DNA of 51,798 bases. Origin: REEB509 sp049314555 (GTDB lineage: Bacteria; Pseudomonadota; Alphaproteobacteria; Caulobacterales; Aquidulcibacteraceae). Below, in pieces: positions 33,045-41,464 of this stretch. The notes under the pieces were generated by a model. The model searched no databases. It saw only the letters and a list, made by a program, of their open reading frames with translations, and was not told where the DNA came from. How positions within the stretch are numbered: position 1 is the first letter of the stretch; every line of letters starts with the position of its first letter. A program made the position numbers and the translations under genes. The stretch spans positions 1 to 51,798 of the forward strand of contig JBMOEW010000022.1 in the NCBI GenBank assembly GCA_049314555.1. Reading direction: 5' to 3'.

Positions 33045-34232
33045 TTAAGCGATCAGGTCTACGCGGGCCGCCCGCCAGGGGCTCGCGCGGATCAAAGCGG
33101 GGGTTTCGGGCTCGGTTGTGTCGTCAGCAGCGCCACTCGCGCCTGGCCTGGACCGGCCCTCGCGATCGGCAAACTGCGTGCCCTTGTCGGACAGATCAAA
33201 CGTCAGGCCGCGCTCGTTGAGCTGGAAGCCGGCCTGGTTCAACGCCCGCTCCAGTTCCCGCGCCGAACGCACCAGCTCCGCCAGCGCGCCAGGGTTGTCG
33301 GCCGAAATCATCGCAGAGACCTTGTTGTCGGCCCCCACCTCCAGCTGCACCGAAACTTTGCCAAACTCCGGCGGGTCGAGGCGCAAATCAAACGTCGCCC
33401 CACCGCCGTTCATCCGGCGCACAATTTGTTGCGCGATCTGTTGGGCTGGCGGTGCGCGGTGTGCGGCAGCGTGCTGGCCGCTGGCAGCGCTTGCGTCTGC
33501 TGTTGCCGCCCGCACGTGCTCCAGGGTTGCCGTAAACGCCCCGTCGTTGCCGCCAACAGCAGTGTTTGCGGCACTGGCGCTCGCCCCCTCTGGCACAGCA
33601 CCCTTGGCCGCGCCGTTGGACGATTTGCCCTGCGCGCCCTCGCCCCCGCCGTTTTGAACGCCGGTCGCGGCCTTGACGCTGTCTTTGCCGGCCTCGCCCT
33701 GCTGGGCGCCTGTGCCAGCAGCCGTCGCTGGCGTATTGGATTTCTGTTCCGCCTCCGGGGCAGGGGTGCCGGTTTTCTTTGCCCCTTGAGTGGCAATCTG
33801 CGCCAAAGCCGCATGCGCGGGGTCTGCAGTGCTGGCGTCAAGGCCCACCCCAGCCGCGCCTTGCTCTTGGCCAGGCGAAGCGGTTTCCGACGCGGCTTCT
33901 GGCGCGATGGCGGGCTGCGCGCCACCCCCAGCCGCAGCAATGTCCGCCTGCGCGTCCTGCGCCGCGGAGGCCAGCGCAACAGTCACCGCCGCAGACGTCA
34001 TCGGGGTGACCACCGGTGCCGCCGGCGGGCCGAAAGACACAACTTCAACGTCATCGTCAGGGGGCGCGGCCGCCTTGCGAGCGGGCTCCTTTTCAAGCCG
34101 CGACTCAGCGGTGCGGTTCGTTTCCGCCATCGCCGCCTCAAAACTGGGCTCTTCCGGCGCATCGGCGCTATCACGCGGCGCAAAGCCAGGCGAGGGCACG
34201 GAAGGCGGGGTCAGGAAAGAAATGGCATCCAT
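33045..34232 (-). CDS. fliK: Flagellar hook-length control protein FliK
   Basis: 395 residues. Molecular ruler and export-specificity switch for the hook. The first 260 residues are low-complexity Ala/Gly/Pro/Glu sequence, as expected of the ruler part; the conserved C-terminal Flg_hook domain spans about 295-375 (GGGATFDLRLDPPEFGKVSVQLEV...NPGALAELVRSARELERAL). ATG 34232 is used. Its best ribosome binding site, AGGAG, is 14 bases away and would suit a CTG two codons upstream better, so the exact start is open. The frame is open up to 34460 but that part crosses the sigma-54 promoter. First gene of the fliK-flgD-flgE unit. Confidence 0.9.
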   Translation of the reverse strand: MDAISFLTPPSVPSPGFAPRDSADAPEEPSFEAAMAETNRTAESRLEKEPARKAAAPPDDDVEVVSFGPPAAPVVTPMTSAAVTVALASAAQDAQADIAAAGGGAQPAIAPEAASETASPGQEQGAAGVGLDASTADPAHAALAQIATQGAKKTGTPAPEAEQKSNTPATAAGTGAQQGEAGKDSVKAATGVQNGGGEGAQGKSSNGAAKGAVPEGASASAANTAVGGNDGAFTATLEHVRAATADASAASGQHAAAHRAPPAQQIAQQIVRRMNGGGATFDLRLDPPEFGKVSVQLEVGADNKVSAMISADNPGALAELVRSARELERALNQAGFQLNERGLTFDLSDKGTQFADREGRSRPGASGAADDTTEPETPALIRASPWRAARVDLIA

Positions 34233-34294
34233 GCGCAGACGAACCGCTCCTGAGGTGTTCACGCCCAACGCGCCACACCCGACCCCCTCCCACA

Positions 34295-34309
34295 GCAAGG
34301 TCCTTGCCA
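34295..34309 (-). promoter_or_regulatory. Sigma-54 promoter for fliK-flgD-flgE
   Basis: On the minus strand TGGCAAGGACCTTGC has the -24 GG and -12 GC with exactly 10 bases between, matching TGGCAC-N5-TTGC closely. Start of transcription would be near 34284, about 50 bp before the fliK ATG. FlbD-like sites lie 108 and 129 bp upstream of that point, at enhancer distance. Confidence 0.75.
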
Positions 34310-34384
34310 GTTCAGTAACCATAAAAAAGAGACACAAAAACAATGATATAAACGATATCGATAGGATGCTGTCCGCCCTTAACT

Positions 34385-34420
34385 CGGCAGAAATCGCCGG
34401 TTGATCGGCAGCATGTGCCG
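34385..34420. promoter_or_regulatory. Tandem FlbD (ftr-like) sites between fliK and flgK
   Basis: CGGCAGAAATCGCCG (34385-34399) and CGGCAGCATGTGCCG (34406-34420) lie 21 bp apart centre to centre. They sit upstream of both divergent sigma-54 promoters, at enhancer distance from the fliK promoter and close to the flgK one. They share the pattern CGGCARAA-N4-GCCG with the fliF pair. Confidence 0.65.
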
Positions 34421-34432
34421 CCCCCACCGCCG

Positions 34433-34447
34433 TGGCCCCAACCTTGC
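34433..34447 (+). promoter_or_regulatory. Sigma-54 promoter for flgK-flgL
   Basis: TGGCCCCAACCTTGC has the -24 GG and -12 GC with 10 bases between. Transcription would begin near 34459, giving a leader of about 184 nt before flgK that contains a further FlbD-like pair. The -24 half is less perfect than in the fliK promoter. Confidence 0.6.
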
Positions 34448-34589
34448 GTTGGTTTAGCATAATGAAGGCGCACCCGCGCCAGCACCGGGAGCATCAGCAA
34501 TGCCCGCCACGGCAGAAAACATGATGGGGTTCAAAGGGATGGCGGCATTCTCATCCGCCTTGAACGCGCCCAACATGCCTGCAATGGCC

Positions 34590-34625
34590 GGGCAAAAATC
34601 GCCGGGTGCCCGGTCACTTTTGCCG
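34590..34625. promoter_or_regulatory. Third tandem pair of FlbD-like sites, in the flgK leader
   Basis: GGGCAAAAATCGCCG (34590-34604) and CGGTCACTTTTGCCG (34611-34625) are weaker matches to the same 15-bp pattern, again with centres 21 bp apart. They lie downstream of the inferred flgK start of transcription. Caulobacter has downstream ftr elements at its flgK (flaN) promoter, so the layout looks conserved. Confidence 0.5.
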
Positions 34626-34642
34626 CGCCAAGGAATGCCGCG

Positions 34643-36802
34643 ATGAGCAACGGCATCTTCGGGATCGGCCTCTCGGCCCTACAAACGAGCCAGGCCGGCC
34701 TGCGCGTCGCCTCGCAAAACATCGCCAATGCTAACACCGCAGGCTACGTCCGCGCGGAGGTCAAACAGACCGCCACTATCATCGGCGGGCAGGGCGGCGG
34801 CGTCGAGATTGAAGGCATCCAACGCGCGGCCAATCAGTTTCTGGCCCGCGCTACCCATGATGCATCAGGTAAGCAAGCAGCCACCGCGGCCCGCGCAGAC
34901 TTCTGGTCCAGGGCTCAGGCCGAGTTTGGCGACCCGACCGGCGCAAGCTCGCTGTTTGCAAAACTGGATTCCCTCTGGACCAGCATGTCCAACGCCGCAG
35001 TGGACCCGTCCTCGCCCTCGCGCCGGATGGAAACAGTTGACGCCCTCGATTCAGCCCTTGCCACAGTGTCCAGCGCCTCCTTGGCGGTTCAAGCGCTGTC
35101 TCAAGAGGTGGATTCGCGCCTCTCAGAGGCCGTTGGACGCGCCCAATCCCTGATCGGGGCCATTTCCGATCTGAACATCCAGATCGGCATCACCTCCAGC
35201 ATCGCCGGCGACACCACCGGCCCGCAAAACGCGCAGTCCGCGATGATTGACGAGCTGGCCACGCTTTTGGACGTGCGGGTTTCCGCCCGCCACAATAGCA
35301 CCGTGGAGCTGCGCACAGGATCGGGCGCGTTGCTTGTTGGCGGTGGCGCTTCAAGCCTTTCGCACAACCAAGTGGCCGGCCTGTTTGCCCGCTACAATCC
35401 GGTCGAACTCACCGACAGCACCGGCGCAGGCTATCCCCTGGACCCCTACATTAAGGGCGGCGAAATCCGCGGCCTTCTCGATGCCCGCGATATTGACCTA
35501 AAGGCCCTGAGCGAAAGCCTCGGTTCCCTAGCGGCAACCCTGACGGACACCCTCAACGCCGTTCACGCGGAAAACACTTCAGCCCCGCCACCACAGGTTC
35601 TGACAGGCCGCAACACCGGCCTCATTGAGACCGACAGCTTGAACTTCACCGGCAAGGCGCAGATCGGCGTTGTGCTGCCCGATGAAACCCTCGCCAACCG
35701 CATCACCATTGATTTCGACGCCGGCACGATCACCAGCGAAGAACCCCCAAGCGTCATCAGCTTCGTCAATCGCATCGGCAACAACGCCCTGCCAGACACC
35801 AGCTTTGTTGAGGCACTGAATACAGCCCTTGCCGCCGCCGGTGGCTCTGCAAGCTTTGAAGACGGTGTTTTGACCCTGTCAGGTGCGTCGCGCGGCCTGG
35901 TAGTCCAGCAAGATCCAGACGATCCCTCAAGCCGCGCCGGCCGCGGCTTCAGCCATTTCTTTGGCCTCAACGACTTGGCCCGCCGTGAAGAGCCGGCGTT
36001 CTTCGAGGCCGGCGCGCAAGCCACCGACACCCACGGCCTGGTTACCGGCGGCGAGTTCATCCTCAAGGTCCGCGACGGCTTGGGCCGGGAAGTGGCAAAC
36101 CGCACTATCACCATCACGGGCCCCCTGGCCGCGCCAACATCAACCTGGGCCGACATTGCCGCCGCCTTCAATGCCCCCGGCACCGGCATTGGCGAATATG
36201 GCTCCATGACCTTTGACGCTGCCTCGGGAAGGCTGTCGCTGCAATCCTTTGGCGGCTTCCAGGTGGCCCTCACCAGCGACACCACAGACCGCGGCGATAC
36301 CGGGCTTTCGATGTCCACAGTCTTTGGCCTAACCGACGCCAGCCGGGAATCCCGCGCCATCGAAGTGAGCGTGCGCCCTGACATTATGAACAATCCCTCC
36401 CGCTTGGCCTTGGCCCGTCCAGACCTGGCGAACGCCGTCTTGACCAAACGCCTGGTGGAGCAGGGCGACGCAAAAGGGGCCGCGGCCCTGGTCGCCGCCC
36501 GCGACACCACCCGGGCCATGCCGTCGTCTGGCATTATGGCCGCGCAAACCACCTCGATTGGGTTGTACGCCACCCGCCTTGGCGGCGAAATCGGTCGCCG
36601 CGCTCAGCAGGCCGACCGCGACGCTGCCGCCGCCGATGCGGTCGCAAACGCAGCATCCGAGCGCCGCTCAGCGACGGAGGGCGTTTCCCTGGACGACGAA
36701 TTGATCAGCCTCACCACCTATCAACAGTCCTATGCCGCCGCCGCCCGGGTGATCCAGGCCGCGACCGAAATGTTTGATCTGCTCCTGCGCCTTGGCGCGT
36801 GA
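34643..36802 (+). CDS. flgK: Flagellar hook-associated protein FlgK
   Basis: 719 residues. HAP1, the first junction protein between hook and filament. The N terminus (FGIGLSALQTSQAGLRVASQNIANANTAGYVRAEV) and the C-terminal helix (GVSLDDELISLTTYQQSYAAAARVIQAATEMFDLLLRL) are diagnostic. A variable region of about 350 residues lies between them, making it somewhat longer than enteric FlgK (547). AAGGA is 8 bases before the ATG. Followed by flgL after 22 bp. Confidence 0.96.
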   Translation: MSNGIFGIGLSALQTSQAGLRVASQNIANANTAGYVRAEVKQTATIIGGQGGGVEIEGIQRAANQFLARATHDASGKQAATAARADFWSRAQAEFGDPTGASSLFAKLDSLWTSMSNAAVDPSSPSRRMETVDALDSALATVSSASLAVQALSQEVDSRLSEAVGRAQSLIGAISDLNIQIGITSSIAGDTTGPQNAQSAMIDELATLLDVRVSARHNSTVELRTGSGALLVGGGASSLSHNQVAGLFARYNPVELTDSTGAGYPLDPYIKGGEIRGLLDARDIDLKALSESLGSLAATLTDTLNAVHAENTSAPPPQVLTGRNTGLIETDSLNFTGKAQIGVVLPDETLANRITIDFDAGTITSEEPPSVISFVNRIGNNALPDTSFVEALNTALAAAGGSASFEDGVLTLSGASRGLVVQQDPDDPSSRAGRGFSHFFGLNDLARREEPAFFEAGAQATDTHGLVTGGEFILKVRDGLGREVANRTITITGPLAAPTSTWADIAAAFNAPGTGIGEYGSMTFDAASGRLSLQSFGGFQVALTSDTTDRGDTGLSMSTVFGLTDASRESRAIEVSVRPDIMNNPSRLALARPDLANAVLTKRLVEQGDAKGAAALVAARDTTRAMPSSGIMAAQTTSIGLYATRLGGEIGRRAQQADRDAAAADAVANAASERRSATEGVSLDDELISLTTYQQSYAAAARVIQAATEMFDLLLRLGA

Positions 36803-36824
36803 GGCGTGACCGGAGACCGCCACG

Positions 36825-37751
36825 ATGCAAGCCACCCCCACTTTATCCTTCACCAATCGGGCGCGCTCAGACATCGCCCGCATCACCACCGAGCTCACCG
36901 ATCTCCAGCGCCAAACCGCCTCCGGCAAGCGCGTCGAGGATCTCCAAGGCCTGGGGTCCGGGGCCACCCGCGCCCTCAACGCCACCACCCTGATCGCCCA
37001 GGACGACAACCGCATCGAACTCCTCAAGGAGGTCAATGCGCGGGTAGGCATGCAAACAACCTCGCTGCAGCTGGCCGGCGAGGCCGTGAGCAAGCTGGCC
37101 AAGTCCGTGCGCGACGCGGCCATCACAGGCGACGGCAACTACGTTGGGCCGGACCTGGAATTCGGCTTTGCCAGCCTGACCAGCGCTATGAACCAAACCT
37201 TCAACGGCCAAGCCATATTCGGCGGCGACCGCACAGATAGAACCTCCGTCACCGTCGGAAATCTATCCGACCTGACGACCGTTTCGCAGCCCGATGAAAT
37301 GTTCGACGTCTCGTCTCGCCGCCAGCGCATCGACCTCGGCCCCGGGGCTAGCTTCGAGCTGGGCGACAACGCCAAGGACCTCACCTGGACGACCTATCAA
37401 GCCATGCGCGATCTGCAGGTTCTGTTGGACAGCGCCGGTGGCAAGCTCGGCGCGAGCCTCACAACCATCCAAACCGACGCCTTAAACAGCATCGCTGAAC
37501 GTCTCTCGCAGGGGGCCACCAACATCCGCCAAGCCGAGGGCAAGAACGGCTTAATTGAAGCCCGGATCGAAGACCTCACAAACCGGTTTGAAGCTCGCGG
37601 CAACATGATGCGCAACGAAGTGGCCCTGCAAACCGAGGCCGATCTTGCCGAAGTTGCCCTGCGCCTGTCGTCTTTGCAAACCCAGTATCAGGCCACCGCC
37701 CAGACCTTCTCTCAGCTGTCCAAAATGACGCTGCTGGACTTCCTGCGCTAG
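36825..37751 (+). CDS. flgL: Flagellar hook-associated protein FlgL
   Basis: 308 residues. HAP3, second junction protein between hook and filament. Flagellin-like helices at both ends: NRARSDIARITTELTDLQRQTASGKRVEDLQG near the start, and the C-terminal stretch with EVALRLSSLQTQYQATAQTFSQLSKMTLLDFLR, in which the LLDFL ending is typical of FlgL and not flagellin. Second gene of the flgK-flgL unit. Confidence 0.93.
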   Translation: MQATPTLSFTNRARSDIARITTELTDLQRQTASGKRVEDLQGLGSGATRALNATTLIAQDDNRIELLKEVNARVGMQTTSLQLAGEAVSKLAKSVRDAAITGDGNYVGPDLEFGFASLTSAMNQTFNGQAIFGGDRTDRTSVTVGNLSDLTTVSQPDEMFDVSSRRQRIDLGPGASFELGDNAKDLTWTTYQAMRDLQVLLDSAGGKLGASLTTIQTDALNSIAERLSQGATNIRQAEGKNGLIEARIEDLTNRFEARGNMMRNEVALQTEADLAEVALRLSSLQTQYQATAQTFSQLSKMTLLDFLR

Positions 37752-37827
37752 CCTTTTGCCGGGTTTGGGGATAAGAAGCCCGCCCACCAATCGCTCCGGG
37801 CCTTGACCCCGGAGGGAGGAAAAAGCC

Positions 37828-38985
37828 ATGAGCGCCATCGCGCCACCCCCCGCCAAGGCGGGCGTCAATTCGCTTGGATTTGCCAAGCCCCCAAAAAACA
37901 CCCGCGTTGTCGCGGCGATGTCTGGCGGCGTTGATTCAAGCGTTGTCGCAGCTGTCTTGACCCAACAAGGCTATGAAGTCGTGGGGGTCACGCTGCAGCT
38001 GTACGATCACGGCGCAAGCATCAACAAGAAGGGGGCCTGCTGCGCCGGCCAAGACATCCACGATGCCCGCCGCGTGGCCGATCGGATCGGCATCGCCCAC
38101 TATGTGCTGGATTATGAAAGCCGCTTTCGCCAGTCCGTGATGGACGATTTCGCCGATACCTATCTGGCTGGCGAAACACCAATTCCGTGCGTGCGCTGCA
38201 ATCAAAACGTCAAGTTCAAGGATCTCCTGGCCCTCGCCAGGGAGCTCGATGCCGATTGCCTGGCCACGGGCCATTATGTCCAGCGCATCGAAGGCCCAGC
38301 CGGGCCAGAGCTGCACCGCGCTTATGATCCGAACCGGGATCAATCCTATTTCCTGTTCGCCACCACCCGCGAGCAGCTCGATTTCCTGCGCTTTCCCTTG
38401 GGCGGCCTGCCCAAGAGCGAAACCCGCGCGTTGGCCGAACAGTTTGGCCTCGCAGTGGCCGATAAGCCAGACAGCCAAGATATTTGTTTTGTCCCCACCG
38501 GCACCTATGCCGATGTGGTGGCAAAGCTGCGCCCCGGCGCGATCGAACCGGGTGAAATTGTGCACGTAGACGGACGGGTTTTGGGCCGCCATGAGGGCGT
38601 GATCAACTTCACCGTCGGTCAACGCCGTGGTCTTGGGATCGCTGCCGGCGATCCGCTGTTCGTGGTGCGGCTGGAAGCGCAGGAAAAGCGCGTGGTGGTA
38701 GGCCCGCGCGAGGCGCTCAATGTGGCGCGCATTGCGCTGAAGGACGTCAACTGGATTGGCGAAACCGTAGCCACTGAAGACGCCTTGAACAATCGCCGGG
38801 TTTTGGTCCGGGTCCGCTCCACCCGGCCCCCGGTTCCAGCAACCCTGGACACAAGCGCCGGCTGGCACCTGATCTTGGACACCCCAGAAGAGGGGGTTGC
38901 TCCCGGCCAGGCGGCAGTGCTGTACGATGCTAAAAACCCCTCCCGGGTGCTGGGCGGCGGCTGGATCGCGCGCACCCGGCCTTGA
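37828..38985 (+). CDS. mnmA: tRNA-specific 2-thiouridylase MnmA
   Basis: 385 residues. Adds sulfur to U34 of tRNA-Glu, -Gln and -Lys, taking it from a persulfide relay. The PP-loop SGGVDSSV is at 32-39. The two catalytic cysteines are Cys124 (in PCVRCN) and Cys220 (in DSQDICF). The C-terminal beta domain includes FTVGQRRGLGI. Length is typical, with about 20 extra residues before the PP-loop domain. GGAGG is placed 9-10 bases before the ATG. Stands alone after flgL. Confidence 0.97.
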   Translation: MSAIAPPPAKAGVNSLGFAKPPKNTRVVAAMSGGVDSSVVAAVLTQQGYEVVGVTLQLYDHGASINKKGACCAGQDIHDARRVADRIGIAHYVLDYESRFRQSVMDDFADTYLAGETPIPCVRCNQNVKFKDLLALARELDADCLATGHYVQRIEGPAGPELHRAYDPNRDQSYFLFATTREQLDFLRFPLGGLPKSETRALAEQFGLAVADKPDSQDICFVPTGTYADVVAKLRPGAIEPGEIVHVDGRVLGRHEGVINFTVGQRRGLGIAAGDPLFVVRLEAQEKRVVVGPREALNVARIALKDVNWIGETVATEDALNNRRVLVRVRSTRPPVPATLDTSAGWHLILDTPEEGVAPGQAAVLYDAKNPSRVLGGGWIARTRP

Positions 38986-39360
38986 GCCCACCATGTCGTG
39001 TTCGACACAAACTAATCCTCGCCTGTGAAAATCCGGGTTAGGCTCACCTCATCCACACCAAAATCGGGGATGAAGCACTTTCCCGTCAAGGTATGGAACG
39101 GCAAAATGGAAGGTGTACAGACGAAGCGGTCTGTACAAGGACCATGTCGAGGGTAAGCCCCCGTGCGAAAAGGGGTCGTTGAAGAGCTGATTGAAACGCG
39201 CGCCAGATCAGCCTGCCGTGCGGTGGTGGTTGGGGTGATCGAACCCGACAACCATCTAGATACAAACCAAAACGGCATCGCTGGATTAGCCCCGGCCACC
39301 GCCGCTCCCCGATCTCTCCGCACGGCGCAGGCCGATGCGGCCCTTGGTGTTGGCTGCACC
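38986..39360. other. Intergenic region without a convincing gene
   Basis: 375 bp between mnmA and the convergent alpha-glucosidase gene. Short frames exist on both strands (for example one on the minus strand ending at 39012), but none has a ribosome binding site and a believable protein pattern. It contains one perfect inverted repeat (39114-39137). A small RNA cannot be excluded. Confidence 0.5.
39114..39137. other. Perfect 9-bp inverted repeat
   Basis: TGTACAGAC and GTCTGTACA are separated by GAAGCG. On the minus strand the hairpin is followed by CCTTCCATTTTG, a weak U tract, about 225 bp after the alpha-glucosidase stop. It could be a late terminator, or a regulator-binding dyad. Confidence 0.45.
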
Positions 39361-41007
39361 CTAAAGCGTGTAAATCCGCGCTTCCCAGGGCCGCAGCATC
39401 GCTTCAAACGGGCCCGCGTAATTGCTCAGCACAGCCCCCAATCCGTCCACCTGCGGCCCGCGCACAGGCCGGCCCCGCAGGTTCAGCACCACAACGCCGT
39501 TTCGCCCGTCCAGGCGGCGCTCATATACAAACACGTCCGGGTCCTTCGGTGCCAGATCCTCAAAGCGGCCCTCCACCCAAAGCGGATCGCTCCCGCGCAG
39601 CGCGATCAGCGCCTTCACAAACGCCATCACGGATGTTGGGTCCTCAACCTGCGCGGCCGCGTTCACCTGCGCCACATTCGGATTGATCATCAGCCAAGGC
39701 GCGCCGCCTTCGGTGAAGCCGCCATCTGATTTGTCTGTCCACGGAAATGGCGTGCGCGCATCGTCGCGGGTCTGGGCCAACGCCGCAGCAAACGCCTCCG
39801 CCTCGCTCGCCCCCTCCGCCAGGCGCAGCCGATACGTGGTCTTCGCCCATACGTCGTCCAAAGCCTCAAGGCTTGGGAAACGGCAATTGGTCATGCCCAG
39901 TTCATCGCCTTGATAGATGAACGGCGTTGCCCGCTGGGTCAGGCTCAACGCGGCAAGCATTTTGGCGCTCTCAACCCGCAACGCCCCGTCATCCCCAAAC
40001 CGAGATACCAGCCGCTTCAAATCGTGGTTGCCCAACACCGTGGTGTTCCAGCCGTCCGGTCCGATCCCCGCATCCCAGGCGCTGAACACGGCCTTGAACG
40101 CTACCCTGTCCCAATCGCCGTCCGCATCGCGCTTTGGTTCCACCAGATCGAAATGGTAGATCATATCCAGCATCGGATCGCGCGGATCCACCAAGCCCGC
40201 AGCCCGCGCAGGATCAACCCCCGGTGCTTCCCCGATCGCGATGCAGTCGAACTGCGAAAACACCTCGCGCCGCATTTCGCGCAAATAATCCTTCAGCCGC
40301 GGGCCATCGGCTAACATGCGGTAAAACGGCCCAAGGCGTGTGTCAGCGGCATCGGGCAGGGCAGGGTCTTTGGAAATGACCGTCACCACATCCAGCCGAA
40401 ACCCGCCAATCCCCCGCTCCAGCCAAAACCGCATCGCGCCATGGATCTCCGCCCGCACGGCGGGGTTTTCCCAGTTCAAATCGGGCTGCGAGCGATCAAA
40501 CAGATGCAAATAAGACAGGTCTGTCTCGCCAAACTGGCCCCAAGCCGGCCCACCAAAAATCGAGCGCCAGTTGTTGGGCGCGCGCCCCGGTCGCAACCAG
40601 TAATAGTCCCGCATCGGACTGGACGGATCGCCAAGCGCCGCTTGGAACCACGGGTGCGCCACCGAGGTGTGATTGAGCGCGATATCCAGAACGATGCGCA
40701 CATTCAGCCGTCGGCCCTCGGCGATCAGGGCATCGACGTCGTCCAATGTCCCAAACAGCGGATTGACGCTGGTGTAATCGCTCACATCGTAGCCGTTATC
40801 CGCCATCGGGCTCGCAAAGATCGGCGACAGCCAGCACACGTCTGCGCCCAGGTCCGCCACATGCCGCAACTTTTCGGTAATCCCCTTAAGGTCGCCGACG
40901 CCGTCCCCGCTGCTGTCCCGGAAGGACTTCGGATACACCTGATAGACCACGCTCCGCCGCCCCCAAGGCGCGAGCGCAGCGCGCATATTGACCGACGATT
41001 TGGCCAT
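39361..41007 (-). CDS. GH13 alpha-glucosidase (oligo-1,6-glucosidase-like)
   Basis: 548 residues. Hydrolyses alpha-linked glucose oligomers. A complete GH13 barrel: YQVYPKSFRDSSGDGVGDL near the start, DIALNHTS (conserved region I, 108-115), nucleophile Asp206 in GGFRLDVV, acid/base Glu260 in AIGEAPG, and the third carboxylate Asp329 in LGNHD. No signal peptide, so it is cytoplasmic. AAGGAG lies 9 bases before the ATG at 41007, which is why a longer start is rejected. No transporter or regulator for maltose or isomaltose is adjacent. Confidence 0.92.
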   Translation of the reverse strand: MAKSSVNMRAALAPWGRRSVVYQVYPKSFRDSSGDGVGDLKGITEKLRHVADLGADVCWLSPIFASPMADNGYDVSDYTSVNPLFGTLDDVDALIAEGRRLNVRIVLDIALNHTSVAHPWFQAALGDPSSPMRDYYWLRPGRAPNNWRSIFGGPAWGQFGETDLSYLHLFDRSQPDLNWENPAVRAEIHGAMRFWLERGIGGFRLDVVTVISKDPALPDAADTRLGPFYRMLADGPRLKDYLREMRREVFSQFDCIAIGEAPGVDPARAAGLVDPRDPMLDMIYHFDLVEPKRDADGDWDRVAFKAVFSAWDAGIGPDGWNTTVLGNHDLKRLVSRFGDDGALRVESAKMLAALSLTQRATPFIYQGDELGMTNCRFPSLEALDDVWAKTTYRLRLAEGASEAEAFAAALAQTRDDARTPFPWTDKSDGGFTEGGAPWLMINPNVAQVNAAAQVEDPTSVMAFVKALIALRGSDPLWVEGRFEDLAPKDPDVFVYERRLDGRNGVVVLNLRGRPVRGPQVDGLGAVLSNYAGPFEAMLRPWEARIYTL

Positions 41008-41177
41008 TTCTGGCGTCTCCTTGAGCCCACAACACCCTGGTCGGCGTCGCAAAAAGGCGCAAGGGTAACCAACATTTCATCCGCCAATGCTATGGCAGTG
41101 GTCCAGTTCGATCCCCACACCGTAAGCGAACAAGACAGAGCGCTGCCACTCCCAGCCGCGACCGATCAGAGCCAACC

Positions 41178-41462
41178 ATGCGTGCGTTTTACGAAGACCC
41201 GACAGATATCCTCGCGCTGAAAATCCTGGCCCTCGCGTTGGGAGCGGTGTTCATGCTGGCAGGCATTGGCCTGGCGGTCACCGATGCCGCATTTGTTGGC
41301 CTGCCGCTGCTGCTGATGGGGTGCTACATCGCCGCCGGCAGCTTGATCGGCCTGCGTGATGGCCAAGACGGCTGGCGGGTCTTTGCCCCGGCTGGTATGG
41401 CAGCGTGTGCGGCACTGGCCGGGATGGTTTTGGCATTTGGCGCTCATCCCGCTATGGGTTGA
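41178..41462 (+). CDS. Small membrane protein with three predicted helices
   Basis: 94 residues, no family recognised. Three hydrophobic segments (about 13-34, 39-57 and 72-89) take up most of the chain, with a short charged loop LRDGQDGW between the last two. It ends 2 bases before the alpha/beta hydrolase gene, so the pair is probably one transcript. It is divergent from the alpha-glucosidase gene. Confidence 0.65.
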   Translation: MRAFYEDPTDILALKILALALGAVFMLAGIGLAVTDAAFVGLPLLLMGCYIAAGSLIGLRDGQDGWRVFAPAGMAACAALAGMVLAFGAHPAMG

Positions 41463-41464
41463 GG

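Noticed and set aside
32874..34253. 459-codon plus-strand frame
   Set aside because: Antisense to fliK and the end of flgD; composition mirrors the low-complexity fliK region.
34233..34460. N-terminal extension of fliK
   Set aside because: It would run across the sigma-54 promoter and into the FlbD-like sites, and it contains a hydrophobic stretch unlike any FliK.
39012..39407. 131-codon minus-strand frame after the alpha-glucosidase gene
   Set aside because: No ribosome binding site, overlaps the glucosidase end, and no believable protein pattern apart from a short stretch at its C terminus.
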